Shown: positions 1 through 6,918, counted from the stretch's first letter. The stretch: 6,966 bases of DNA from Ruminococcus sp. (GCA_003488415.1 DNLQ01000222.1:1-6966), one strand, 5' to 3'. Translations and numbers: made by a program. Notes: generated by a model not told the origin, from the sequence alone.

Positions 1-262
1 CCGGAGCAGGCTTCACCTCGGGAGCCGGATTTGATTTTGTCTCTTCCACGGAAACGATCTTATCAGTTGATTTTGTTTCAGATGTTGTCGCAGGAGGAGT
101 GTGCTTTTTTAGTCTGACCGCTATCGGTTTCTTTTTCACCTGAGCCGGTGTATTCAGCTTAACACCACAATGTCCGCAGTACCAGTGGGAAAGTCCCTTC
201 TCGGCAAATATCTCGGCACCGCATCCGGTACACTCCATACGGATAAAATCGTTAACGTTCAT
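1..262 (-). CDS. Zinc-ribbon protein, partial (3' end beyond left edge)
   Basis: The reading frame is open for 87 codons from an ATG at 262 down to the window edge, so the C-terminus is missing. The first 37 residues hold four cysteines (C11, C14, C29, C32) spaced CxxC-x14-CxxC, with the second pair in the context WYCGHCG. This is the pattern of a small structural zinc ribbon. The rest of the visible part (about residues 38-87) is rich in Lys, Pro, Thr and Glu and has no predicted membrane segment, which looks like a flexible linker to a domain outside the window. The start is supported by an AGGAGG sequence 8 nt upstream and a near-consensus promoter about 40 bp upstream. It is transcribed divergently from the clostripain gene. 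The function is unknown: many Firmicutes proteins carry such an N-terminal zinc ribbon ahead of a membrane or regulatory domain. Confidence is high that it is a gene and low on its role. Confidence 0.85.
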   Translation of the reverse strand, partial: MNVNDFIRMECTGCGAEIFAEKGLSHWYCGHCGVKLNTPAQVKKKPIAVRLKKHTPPATTSETKSTDKIVSVEETKSNPAPEVKPAP

Positions 263-270
263 AGACTTGA

Positions 271-276
271 CCTCCT
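271..276 (-). promoter_or_regulatory. Ribosome binding site of zinc-ribbon gene
   Basis: The minus strand reads AAAGGAGGTC, close to the full anti-Shine-Dalgarno complement, with 8 nt between AGGAGG and the ATG at 262. It fixes the start of this partial gene. Confidence 0.85.
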
Positions 277-298
277 TTATGATAATAACTATATACTT

Positions 299-327
299 AT
301 TATATCATAAGTGTGCGATAATTGCAA
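299..327 (-). promoter_or_regulatory. Sigma-A-type promoter of zinc-ribbon gene
   Basis: On the minus strand, a -35 box TTGCAA (327-322) is followed by a 17-bp spacer and a perfect -10 box TATAAT (304-299). Transcription would start near 292, giving a leader of about 30 nt before the ATG at 262. Confidence 0.8.
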
Positions 328-401
328 CTGTTGAAATATGAATGTGTGCTGAACCGTTTTTTACGGAGATGTCCGCAGTGCAGACAGCCGTCACGAAGAA
401 G

Positions 402-417
402 TGTAAAGATATTTACA
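402..417. promoter_or_regulatory. Candidate operator palindrome in the divergent region
   Basis: TGTAAA and TTTACA form a perfect inverted repeat with 6-bp arms around a 4-bp GATA centre. It lies between the two divergent promoters, 25 bp upstream of the -35 box of the clostripain promoter. Further TGTAAA copies on the plus strand overlap that promoter's -10 box (464-469) and its likely start point (478-483). The placement fits a regulator site, but the motif is short and AT-rich, so chance is possible. No regulator is identified. Confidence 0.35.
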
Positions 418-442
418 TAATGATAACAAACCGGGATAATCC

Positions 443-471
443 TTGACAAATGGTGATGTATCGTGTAAAAT
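443..471 (+). promoter_or_regulatory. Sigma-A-type promoter of clostripain gene
   Basis: A consensus -35 box TTGACA (443-448), a 17-bp spacer and a -10 box TAAAAT (466-471). Transcription would begin near 478, leaving a leader of roughly 40 nt before the ATG at 521. Confidence 0.85.
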
Positions 472-510
472 GTTAGTTGTAAAGTTTTTTTGACTGATAC
501 TCAGTATTTT

Positions 511-515
511 GGAGG
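511..515 (+). promoter_or_regulatory. Ribosome binding site that selects ATG 521
   Basis: GGAGG sits 5 nt before the ATG at 521. An in-frame TTG at 509 overlaps this site and has no ribosome site of its own, so the ATG is the better start. The spacing is slightly short but usable. Confidence 0.85.
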
Positions 516-520
516 TTATT

Positions 521-2986
521 ATGGATCCTAAACAGAACAGACCGCGCGGCCGTGAAAAGAATGTCACTTCCGGCGGAAGCGGCGCACACAGACGTGGAGA
601 AGGCCTGGGTACAGGTAAGGTCGGCTCCAAGGACTATGAAAACAGGAGACCTTCAGGCGGCGGAAGTCTTAAAAGAGCAGGCGGCATTGGCGGCGGCTCA
701 CTTCTCCTGCTGCTGGCAGTATTCCTTCTGCCCAAGCTGCTGGGCGGCGGTTCAGGCGGCAGTCTCGGAAGTCTTGGCGATATACTCGGCGGCGGTACAG
801 GAGGAAACTCCGGAAGCGCAAGCAGCAGCGGAAATCTTGGCGGCGCAGGAGATATACTCGGCGCACTCCTGGGCGGTATGGATTCCGGTTCTGCACCTGC
901 CGGATTTGATTTCGGCGTGGGCGATACAAGTACAGGCGGCTATACTGCAAGCAGTGATGTTGCAGTAAACAACTCTGTAGCCTCCGGCTCAAGAGCAAAG
1001 AGGACAAATATCATCGGAAACGGTCAGGACACAGTTACCCTTATGGTGTATATGTGCGGAACAGACCTGGAGTCCAAGTACGGAATGGCTTCATCTGATA
1101 TGCAGGAAATGGCTTCCGCAAAGTACGGTGATAACGTAAATATCATCGTGTATACCGGCGGATGCTCACAGTGGAAGATACAGGGCATCAGCAATCAGAA
1201 GAACCAGATATACCAGATAAAGAACGGACAGCTTGCACAGCTTGAAGCTGATATGGGAAGCTCTCCCATGACAAGTGCGGACAACCTTTCCACGTTCATA
1301 AAGTACTGTGCAAAGAATTTCCCGGCGAACAGAAACGAGCTTATCCTCTGGGATCACGGCGGCGGATCTGTAAGCGGATACGGCTACGACGAGAAGTACA
1401 AGTCAAGCGGTTCAATGGACCTTGCAAATGTCAGCAAGGCTCTCAAAGCGGGCGGAGTGAAGTTTGATTTCATCGGCTTTGATGCCTGCCTTATGGCTAC
1501 CGCCGAGACTGCACTCATGCTCGATGAATATGCTGATTATCTTATCGCATCAGAGGAGACCGAGCCCGGTGTGGGCTGGTATTACACTAACTGGCTCACG
1601 AAGCTGGGCAGCAATACCTCCATGCCTACTGCCGATATAGGAAAGATCATAGTTGACGACTTCGTTGCTACCTGCGCTACACAGTGCAGAGGTCAGAAGA
1701 CCACGCTCTCCGTTATCGACCTTGCCGAGTTTGCAAATACAGTGCCCGCAAAACTCAACGCATGGGCTAAGTCTGTGAGCAACAAGATAGCTGCGAACGA
1801 TTACCAGTCAGTTTCCGATGCCCGTTATGCTACCCGTGAGTTTGCTGAAAGCTCCAGGATAGATCAGGTAGACCTTGTGAATCTGGCAGAGAATACTGCG
1901 ACTCAGGAGGGCTATGAGCTTTCCAAGGCTATCAAGGACGCTGTAAAGTATAACCGTACCTCTGCGAATATGACCAATGCCTACGGTGTGTCCATATACT
2001 TCCCCTACAAGAGAGCTTCATATGTTGACTCTGCCTGCAGCACCTACAGCCAGATCGGTATGGACTCAGAGTACAGCAAGTGTATCCGTCAGTTTGCAAA
2101 GCTGGAGACAAGCGGTCAGATAGCAGCCGGCGGTACAGGCTCTGCCCTGGGCTCACTGTTCAACCTGGGCAGTGCAGGTTCATCAAGCTCCTCAGGAAAT
2201 GCCGATATGATAGGTTCACTCCTCGGCGCATTCCTCGGAGGCGGTATGGGCGGACGCTCTATCGCAGGTCTTGACGATTCCAATACAGACTTCATGAAGG
2301 ACAGCTCAGTGTCCCAGGACGATGCGGCTGAGTACCTTGCAATGAATTACTTTGATGCCTCAAAGCTCACATGGACTCAGGAGGACGGCGAGTACAAGAT
2401 GACTCTCCCTGAGAATCAGTGGTCACTGGTACATTCACTTGATCTGAATATGTTCTACGATGACGGTTCCGGATATATAGACCTTGGTCTTGACAATGTG
2501 TATACATTTGATGACGACGGCAATCTCATTGCAGATACAGACCGCAACTGGCTGGCTATCAACGGACAGACAGTAGCTTACTATCATACAGATACAACAG
2601 AGGCAGATGACAAGTGGACTATTTCCGGCTACGTTCCGGCTCTCCTTAACGGCGAGCGTGTAAAGCTGGATATCGTATTCGATACTGACAATCCCAATGG
2701 CTACATAGCCGGTGCAACTCCTGACTATCAGCTCTCCGGCGATACAGATACTGTCGCAAAGGAGATGACAGAGCTGAAGGAGGGCGACAAGCTGGATTTC
2801 GTATGTGATTACTACACCTATGACGGTACATATCAGGACAGCTATTTCCTTGGCGATACCATTACAGTTGGAAGCAAGATGGAGATCAGCAACTCCGATG
2901 TGGGCAGCGGCGAGATGCGCCTTATGTACTGCTTCACAGATATCTACAATCAGGAATACTGGTCAGAAGCCATTTCCGTAAAGTAA
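521..2986 (+). CDS. Membrane-anchored clostripain-family (C11) cysteine protease
   Basis: The 821-residue product is a peptidase C11 protein, probably exported and tethered to the cell surface. Residues 1-57 are basic and polar, and 60-74 form a short Leu-rich membrane segment; the basic flank before it suggests N-in, C-out topology. A Gly/Ser/Leu-rich linker follows (75-157). The catalytic domain spans about 170-530: the family start TLMVYMCGTDLES (173-185), the catalytic His in WDHGGG (H279), and the catalytic Cys in FDACLM (C323). D321 corresponds to the Asp that gives this family Arg/Lys preference. SEETEPGVGW (344-353) is also typical. A second Gly/Ser-rich hydrophobic stretch (537-580) echoes the first linker. 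Residues 585-821 form an acidic, Tyr/Asp-rich, probably beta-sheet domain that I cannot assign. It is monocistronic, with its own promoter and terminator. Family is very likely right; substrate and exact location are inferred. Confidence 0.93.
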   Translation: MDPKQNRPRGREKNVTSGGSGAHRRGEGLGTGKVGSKDYENRRPSGGGSLKRAGGIGGGSLLLLLAVFLLPKLLGGGSGGSLGSLGDILGGGTGGNSGSASSSGNLGGAGDILGALLGGMDSGSAPAGFDFGVGDTSTGGYTASSDVAVNNSVASGSRAKRTNIIGNGQDTVTLMVYMCGTDLESKYGMASSDMQEMASAKYGDNVNIIVYTGGCSQWKIQGISNQKNQIYQIKNGQLAQLEADMGSSPMTSADNLSTFIKYCAKNFPANRNELILWDHGGGSVSGYGYDEKYKSSGSMDLANVSKALKAGGVKFDFIGFDACLMATAETALMLDEYADYLIASEETEPGVGWYYTNWLTKLGSNTSMPTADIGKIIVDDFVATCATQCRGQKTTLSVIDLAEFANTVPAKLNAWAKSVSNKIAANDYQSVSDARYATREFAESSRIDQVDLVNLAENTATQEGYELSKAIKDAVKYNRTSANMTNAYGVSIYFPYKRASYVDSACSTYSQIGMDSEYSKCIRQFAKLETSGQIAAGGTGSALGSLFNLGSAGSSSSSGNADMIGSLLGAFLGGGMGGRSIAGLDDSNTDFMKDSSVSQDDAAEYLAMNYFDASKLTWTQEDGEYKMTLPENQWSLVHSLDLNMFYDDGSGYIDLGLDNVYTFDDDGNLIADTDRNWLAINGQTVAYYHTDTTEADDKWTISGYVPALLNGERVKLDIVFDTDNPNGYIAGATPDYQLSGDTDTVAKEMTELKEGDKLDFVCDYYTYDGTYQDSYFLGDTITVGSKMEISNSDVGSGEMRLMYCFTDIYNQEYWSEAISVK
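755..895 (+). repeat. Gly/Ser/Leu-rich linker with internal repeat (protease, copy 1)
   Basis: This encodes about residues 79-125 of the protease. Two DILG units 24 codons apart share an identical 13-bp sequence, GATATACTCGGCG (779-791 and 851-863). The module ends SGSASSSGN, a short Gly spacer, then DILGALLGGM. A similar module recurs at about 2129-2260 after the catalytic domain. Confidence 0.7.
2129..2260 (+). repeat. Gly/Ser/Leu-rich segment (protease, copy 2)
   Basis: This encodes about residues 537-580. The order of parts matches copy 1: an LGSL motif, a Ser/Gly run (GSAGSSSSSGN), then ADMIGSLLGAFLGGGM, comparable to DILGALLGGM upstream. The two copies bracket the peptidase domain. The likeness is clear in protein and partial in DNA, so it is either an old duplication or convergent low-complexity sequence. 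Confidence 0.6.
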
Positions 2987-2992
2987 ATCGGC

Positions 2993-3025
2993 AAAAGCTC
3001 CCGGATGATCTCCGGGAGCTTTTTT
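2993..3025 (+). terminator. Intrinsic terminator of clostripain gene
   Basis: A perfect inverted repeat with 13-bp arms (2993-3005 and 3011-3023) surrounds a 5-nt loop TGATC; the core is AGCTCCCGGA/TCCGGGAGCT. Six T residues (3020-3025) follow the GC-rich core. It starts 6 nt after the stop codon. The A run on the left arm means it may also work in reverse. Confidence 0.93.
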
Positions 3026-3049
3026 ATGCCTTTCTGATGCAGTGAGTCA

Positions 3050-3078
3050 TTTTCTGTTCAGGGGCGCCATAGTATTAT
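3050..3078 (+). promoter_or_regulatory. Weak candidate promoter of flippase gene
   Basis: TATTAT (3073-3078) could serve as a -10 box, with a poor -35 match TTTCTG (3050-3055) at 17 bp. A promoter is expected here because a strong terminator lies just upstream, but the match is weak and would leave a leader of only about 12 nt. Confidence 0.3.
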
Positions 3079-3097
3079 ACAAAGGCGGTGGAGAACT

Positions 3098-4645
3098 ATG
3101 AAGGGCTTATTGCACAGCAGGATAATACGGGATACATTGATGCTCACGGTGATGCAGCTCGTGCTGGATTCGGCAGCATTGATGCTCAATTCCTTCATTA
3201 CCCACAGGCTCGGAACGTCTGCTATAGGCATACTGTCCCTTATGGGGACTTTTTTATCCCTGGCAGGGATACTCTCCAACGGAAACGCCTTCCTCTGTAC
3301 CAGCCGGCTGATCTCAGAGGAGCTTGGCAGGGAAAACGGCAATCCGGAGAAAGTATTGTTTCACGGAATACAGCTCTGTCTGATGATGAGTACAGCAGTA
3401 TCCGCCGTACTTATCGCCTTTGCCGAACCGCTCAGTCAGCGTTTTTTCTCCGGCGCACAGATGGCGCAGGCTGTGAGGATAATGCCGGCGGCACTTGTCA
3501 CAGGTGCTGTCTCCGCCTGTCTCAAAGGCTACCTCAATGCCTGCCGCAGAGCCGGCGCAGCGGCAGTCGGGGACGTTATAGAGTTTGCAGTGAAGTCGGC
3601 GGTAATAGTGATCCTGACACTGTCTGCCGGAGAAGCTGACGAGAACGGAGTATGCCGGATACTGATCCTTTCTATAGTTGCCGGCAACTTTGCCTCACTT
3701 CTGTACCTGGTGAGCGTGTTTGCAGGTACGCACCGCCGCAGTTCCGGCAGCGGTACTCTGTCATTCCGGAGGTACGCCGCTCTCTCCTTTCCTATAATGG
3801 GAGGAGGAGTGCTGACCTCTGTCCTCAGCAGCATGAATGATGCACTTATACCTGTATGCCTGCGTCAGTACGGGGATTCTGCCGACCGTGCGCTGAGTCT
3901 GTTCGGAGTCTTTGAAGCCATAGTTATCCCCACACTGTTCTTTCCCTCAGTGGTGCTGTGTTCACTCTCCGGGATGATAGTGAGCGAGTCTGCACGGGCT
4001 GCGGCTGCGGAGGACAGCACCCGGATACGCTCACTGACCTCACGGCTGCTGCGGATGACCTTTATCTATGCCGTTATTGCATCAGCGGTGCTTATGCGGA
4101 CTGGAGCAGCTATAGGGGAGCTGCTGGGCGGAGGTGAGCTTGCAGGACGCATGATAACAGTCATCGCACCGGTAGTACCGTTCATATACCTGGAGATAGT
4201 TCTTGAGGCTCTTATCAAGGGAATGGGGATGCAGGGCTTTTCTTCCCTCAACTATCTTGCGGAGTACGTGATACGGATAGCAGTGGTGCTGATATTCGTG
4301 CCACGTGCCGGATTTGCAGGCATAGCGGCTTCCTACTACGCCAGCAACGTATTCGGCAACACCATGCGGCTGGTGAAGGTGCTGAAGTCCACGGGAGTTC
4401 CGCTTGCTCCTGCAAGGAATATACTGCTGCCGGTCTGCACAGCGGCTGTCACTATGCCGGCTGCCGGGTACATCTGCCGCATCGCAGGTGCAGATACAGT
4501 GAAGCTGCCGGGACTGGTATTATTTTCTGCTTTGTGGGTGCTGATGTATTCCGGCATCCTGCTTCTTGTTATAAATATGAATACGGGAAGTATAAATAAG
4601 GAAATAATGTTGTGCAACATGAACAAAGAAAGCCGTCAGTTGTAA
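3098..4645 (+). CDS. SpoVB/MurJ-like polysaccharide flippase (MOP superfamily)
   Basis: The 515-residue protein is hydrophobic almost throughout, with about 14 likely membrane segments (roughly 11-33, 41-61, 86-108, 125-146, 155-175, 186-208, 226-250, 265-289, 315-335, 347-368, 385-402, 403-424, 440-460, 467-492). Length and topology fit the MOP flippase superfamily, which moves lipid-linked oligosaccharides or drugs across the inner membrane. Two stretches recall the SpoVB/polysaccharide-exporter branch: GYLNACRRAGAAAVGDVIE (144-162) after the fourth segment, and IKGMGMQGFSSLNYLAEYVI (373-392) followed by VPRAGFAGIAA (401-411). Substrate is unknown; a peptidoglycan, spore-cortex or capsule intermediate is plausible, and a MATE-type drug exporter is the alternative. 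The ATG at 3098 has GGTGG 6 nt upstream. Arg codons include many CGG, unlike the EF-G-like gene, suggesting modest expression. The last ~23 codons are AT-rich and polar. No terminator is evident before the next gene. Confidence 0.85.
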   Translation: MKGLLHSRIIRDTLMLTVMQLVLDSAALMLNSFITHRLGTSAIGILSLMGTFLSLAGILSNGNAFLCTSRLISEELGRENGNPEKVLFHGIQLCLMMSTAVSAVLIAFAEPLSQRFFSGAQMAQAVRIMPAALVTGAVSACLKGYLNACRRAGAAAVGDVIEFAVKSAVIVILTLSAGEADENGVCRILILSIVAGNFASLLYLVSVFAGTHRRSSGSGTLSFRRYAALSFPIMGGGVLTSVLSSMNDALIPVCLRQYGDSADRALSLFGVFEAIVIPTLFFPSVVLCSLSGMIVSESARAAAAEDSTRIRSLTSRLLRMTFIYAVIASAVLMRTGAAIGELLGGGELAGRMITVIAPVVPFIYLEIVLEALIKGMGMQGFSSLNYLAEYVIRIAVVLIFVPRAGFAGIAASYYASNVFGNTMRLVKVLKSTGVPLAPARNILLPVCTAAVTMPAAGYICRIAGADTVKLPGLVLFSALWVLMYSGILLLVINMNTGSINKEIMLCNMNKESRQL

Positions 4646-4674
4646 TAGGAAGTGTAGAAATGTTGGTTAAACTA

Positions 4675-4703
4675 TTGCTTTTTATTGTGATTTGATTTAT
4701 AAT
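4675..4703 (+). promoter_or_regulatory. Sigma-A-type promoter of EF-G-like gene
   Basis: TTGCTT (4675-4680), a 17-bp spacer and a perfect TATAAT (4698-4703). Transcription would start near 4710, giving a leader of about 50 nt before the ATG at 4761. It lies wholly in the gap after the flippase gene, so the EF-G-like gene can be transcribed independently. Confidence 0.75.
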
Positions 4704-4760
4704 ATTATTCGTAGTTGTATAAACTGCACATAATTCCATAAGCAGAGGAGCAAAATTGGT

Positions 4761-6842
4761 ATGAAAGAATATGATGTTAACAAAATAAAGAATATCGCAC
4801 TTGCAGGACATAACGGTTCAGGTAAGACTTCACTCGCAGAGGCTCTGCTTTATAAGGCAGGAGCTACCGACAGACTGGGAAAGACTGCTGACGGTACAAC
4901 TGTATGTGATTATGATCCCGAGGAGATCAAGAGAGCTATTTCTATCGGAACATCTCTTGCATCTTTTGAATACAGCGGCTACAAGGTAAACCTCCTTGAC
5001 ACTCCCGGACTCTTTGACTTCGCAGCAGAGATGATCGAGGGAATCCGTGCAAGCGATACGGTAATGATAACTGTATCTGCAAAGTCCGGTGTAAAGGTCG
5101 GAGCAAGAAAGGCTTATGACGAGGCAGTCAAGCAGGGCAAGTCCACAATGTTCGTCGTTACCAAGATCGACGACAAGGACGCCAACTTCTTCAATGTACT
5201 CACAGAGCTGAAGACAGTATTCGGCCCTACAGTATGCCCTGTAGTAGTTCCCGTTATCAGCGGAGGACAGATCGTGTCATACGTCAACCTTATCGAGATG
5301 AAGGCTTACAAGTATGATGCAAAGGGCAACGCAGTCGAGACTGAAATGCCTACTGCTGAGATCTCGGAGAAATTCGAGTACCGTGTTGAAGGCCTTATCG
5401 CCGCAGTTTCCGAGGCAGTTGCTGAGACCAGCGACGAGCTTATGGAGAAGTTCTTCGAGGGCGAAGCCTTCACACAGAAGGAGCTTATTGACGGCATCCA
5501 TGACGGTATGAACAGAGGTATCATCACTCCTGTGGTATGCACTTCCGCTGCTGATCTTGCAGGAATAGATATGCTGCTGAAGGAGATAGAGCTTCTGCTC
5601 CCGTCACCCGGTGAGGTAGCAAAGGCTGAGGCTGAGACTGCATCCGGAGATGTTATCGAGACTGAGTGCGACGTGAACGCACCTCTCTCAGCATACGTAT
5701 TCAAGACCATTGCCGATCCTTTCGTAGGCAAGATGTCAATGATACGTGTAATGTCCGGAAAGCTCACTGCCAACAGCGATGCTTACAACTCAGCTACAGG
5801 TTCATCGGAGAAGATCGGCAAGCTGTACAGCCTCTGCGGAAAGAAGCAGACTGAAGTACCGGCAGCATTCGCCGGAGACATCGTTGTAGCTTCAAAGATC
5901 TCTGCAAATACCGGAGATACCCTGTCTGATGCTTCAAGAGTGCTCACCTTCGCACCGATGGAGTTCCCGAGACCTTGCTACTCCATGACAGTAAAGGCAA
6001 AGGCACAGGGAGATGAAGCAAAGATCTCCTCCAGCATACAGAGACTTATCGAAGAGGATCCCACACTCACATATACTCAGGACGACAGCACCAAGGAGCA
6101 GATACTCAGCGGTCTCGGCGAGCAGCACATCGAGGTGGCAGCTGCCAAGCTCAAGAGCAAGTTCGGTGTTGATATCAATCTTACAGTTCCGAAGATAGCC
6201 TACAAGGAGACTATCCGCAAGAAGGTAAAGGTACAGGGAAGACACAAGAAGCAGTCCGGCGGCCACGGTCAGTTCGGTGACGTATGGATCGAGTTTGAGC
6301 CGTGCGTAAGCGATACACTGGTATTCGAGGAGAAGATCTTCGGCGGTGCAGTTCCCAAGAACTACTTCCCGGCAGTACAGAAGGGACTGGAAGAGTCCGT
6401 AAGGAAGGGCGTCCTTGCAGGCTGCCCCGTAGTAGGACTCAAGGCTATCCTGGTAGACGGTTCATACCATCCTGTTGATTCATCAGAAATGGCATTCAAG
6501 ACCGCTGCTTCCATCGCATACAAGGAAGGACTCCGTCAGGCTGATCCGGTCATGCTTGAGCCTATCGGCGAGCTGAAGGTAACTGCTCCCGACGATAATA
6601 CCGGAGACATCATGGGCGAGCTGAACAAGCGCAGAGGCAGAGTACTGGGTATGGAGCCTGCCGGTCACGGCATCACAACTATCGTTGCAGAGGTTCCGCT
6701 CCGTGAGATGCACGACTTTGCGATGTATCTCCGTCAGACCACAAGAGGTCTGGGCAGCTTTACTCTGGACTTCCTCCGCTACGAGCAGCTCCCGGCAAAT
6801 CTTCTTGCAGATGTTATCGCATCAGTGAATGCCGAGGAATAA
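4761..6842 (+). CDS. fusA2: Elongation factor G-like GTPase (EF-G2 paralogue)
   Basis: The 693-residue product has full EF-G length and architecture: G domain (about 8-282), domain II (303-390), III (400-475), IV (476-595) and V (597-688). GTPase motifs are G1 GHNGSGKT (16-23), G3 DTPGLFDF (80-87), G4 TKID (134-137) and G5 TSA (261-263). Domain IV keeps the KKQSGGHGQFGDV motif (496-508) and the tip loop DGSYHPVDSSEMAFK (566-580). The GHxGSGKT P-loop and TKID mark the EF-G-like/EF-G2 group (as in Thermus EF-G-2 and mycobacterial FusA2) rather than the main translocase, which has AHIDAGKTT and NKMD. Two positions are altered: Leu84 replaces the catalytic His of DTPGH, and the switch I RGITI motif reads RAISI (58-62). 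Ribosome binding is expected; GTP hydrolysis and translocation are uncertain. GAGGAG (4745-4750) lies 10 nt before the ATG. Codon use (AGA/CGT arginine) suggests good expression. It is probably monocistronic. Confidence 0.93.
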   Translation: MKEYDVNKIKNIALAGHNGSGKTSLAEALLYKAGATDRLGKTADGTTVCDYDPEEIKRAISIGTSLASFEYSGYKVNLLDTPGLFDFAAEMIEGIRASDTVMITVSAKSGVKVGARKAYDEAVKQGKSTMFVVTKIDDKDANFFNVLTELKTVFGPTVCPVVVPVISGGQIVSYVNLIEMKAYKYDAKGNAVETEMPTAEISEKFEYRVEGLIAAVSEAVAETSDELMEKFFEGEAFTQKELIDGIHDGMNRGIITPVVCTSAADLAGIDMLLKEIELLLPSPGEVAKAEAETASGDVIETECDVNAPLSAYVFKTIADPFVGKMSMIRVMSGKLTANSDAYNSATGSSEKIGKLYSLCGKKQTEVPAAFAGDIVVASKISANTGDTLSDASRVLTFAPMEFPRPCYSMTVKAKAQGDEAKISSSIQRLIEEDPTLTYTQDDSTKEQILSGLGEQHIEVAAAKLKSKFGVDINLTVPKIAYKETIRKKVKVQGRHKKQSGGHGQFGDVWIEFEPCVSDTLVFEEKIFGGAVPKNYFPAVQKGLEESVRKGVLAGCPVVGLKAILVDGSYHPVDSSEMAFKTAASIAYKEGLRQADPVMLEPIGELKVTAPDDNTGDIMGELNKRRGRVLGMEPAGHGITTIVAEVPLREMHDFAMYLRQTTRGLGSFTLDFLRYEQLPANLLADVIASVNAEE

Positions 6843-6855
6843 GAAATGACAATAG

Positions 6856-6884
6856 CCTCCGTCCGTATACCGGGCGGAGGTTTT
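6856..6884 (+). terminator. Intrinsic terminator of EF-G-like gene
   Basis: A 10-bp stem (6856-6865 with 6871-6880, one G-U pair) closes a 5-nt loop TATAC and is followed by TTTT. It begins 13 nt after the stop codon. The T tract is short, so termination may be incomplete. Confidence 0.8.
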
Positions 6885-6918
6885 GCGCTGTCAGGAAGAA
6901 AAAAATGGCGATAACCCC

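Noticed and set aside
354..366. CCGT-TTTTT-ACGG hairpin as a terminator
   Set aside because: The stem is only 4 bp with no following T run, and no gene ends nearby.
371..385. Imperfect palindrome GTCCGCAGTGCAGAC
   Set aside because: One mismatch, short arms and no relation to a promoter box; chance is likely.
493..505. ACTGA-TAC-TCAGT hairpin in the clostripain leader
   Set aside because: A 5-bp stem with a 3-nt loop is too weak to call an attenuator or riboswitch, though it does lie just before the ribosome site.
509..520. TTG start 12 nt upstream of the clostripain ATG
   Set aside because: The TTG overlaps the GGAGG site used by the ATG at 521 and has no ribosome site of its own, so it only lengthens the frame artificially.
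391..630. 79-codon minus-strand frame across the clostripain promoter and start
   Set aside because: It runs antisense through the promoter and ribosome site, lacks a ribosome site and shows no protein family features.
552..968. 138-codon plus-strand frame inside the protease gene
   Set aside because: It is an out-of-frame shadow of the Gly/Ala-rich GGC/GCA codons; it has no ribosome site and low-complexity content.
3088..3639. 183-codon plus-strand frame overlapping the flippase start
   Set aside because: It starts in the flippase ribosome-site region and gives an Arg/Cys/Gln-rich sequence without family features, while the overlapping frame is a clear membrane transporter.
4646..4674. Possible terminator after the flippase gene
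   Set aside because: No GC-rich stem with a T run is present between the flippase stop and the next promoter.
5306..5773. 155-codon minus-strand frame inside the EF-G-like gene
   Set aside because: It is an antisense shadow of a strongly conserved gene, Ser/Thr/Ile-rich, with no promoter or ribosome site seen.
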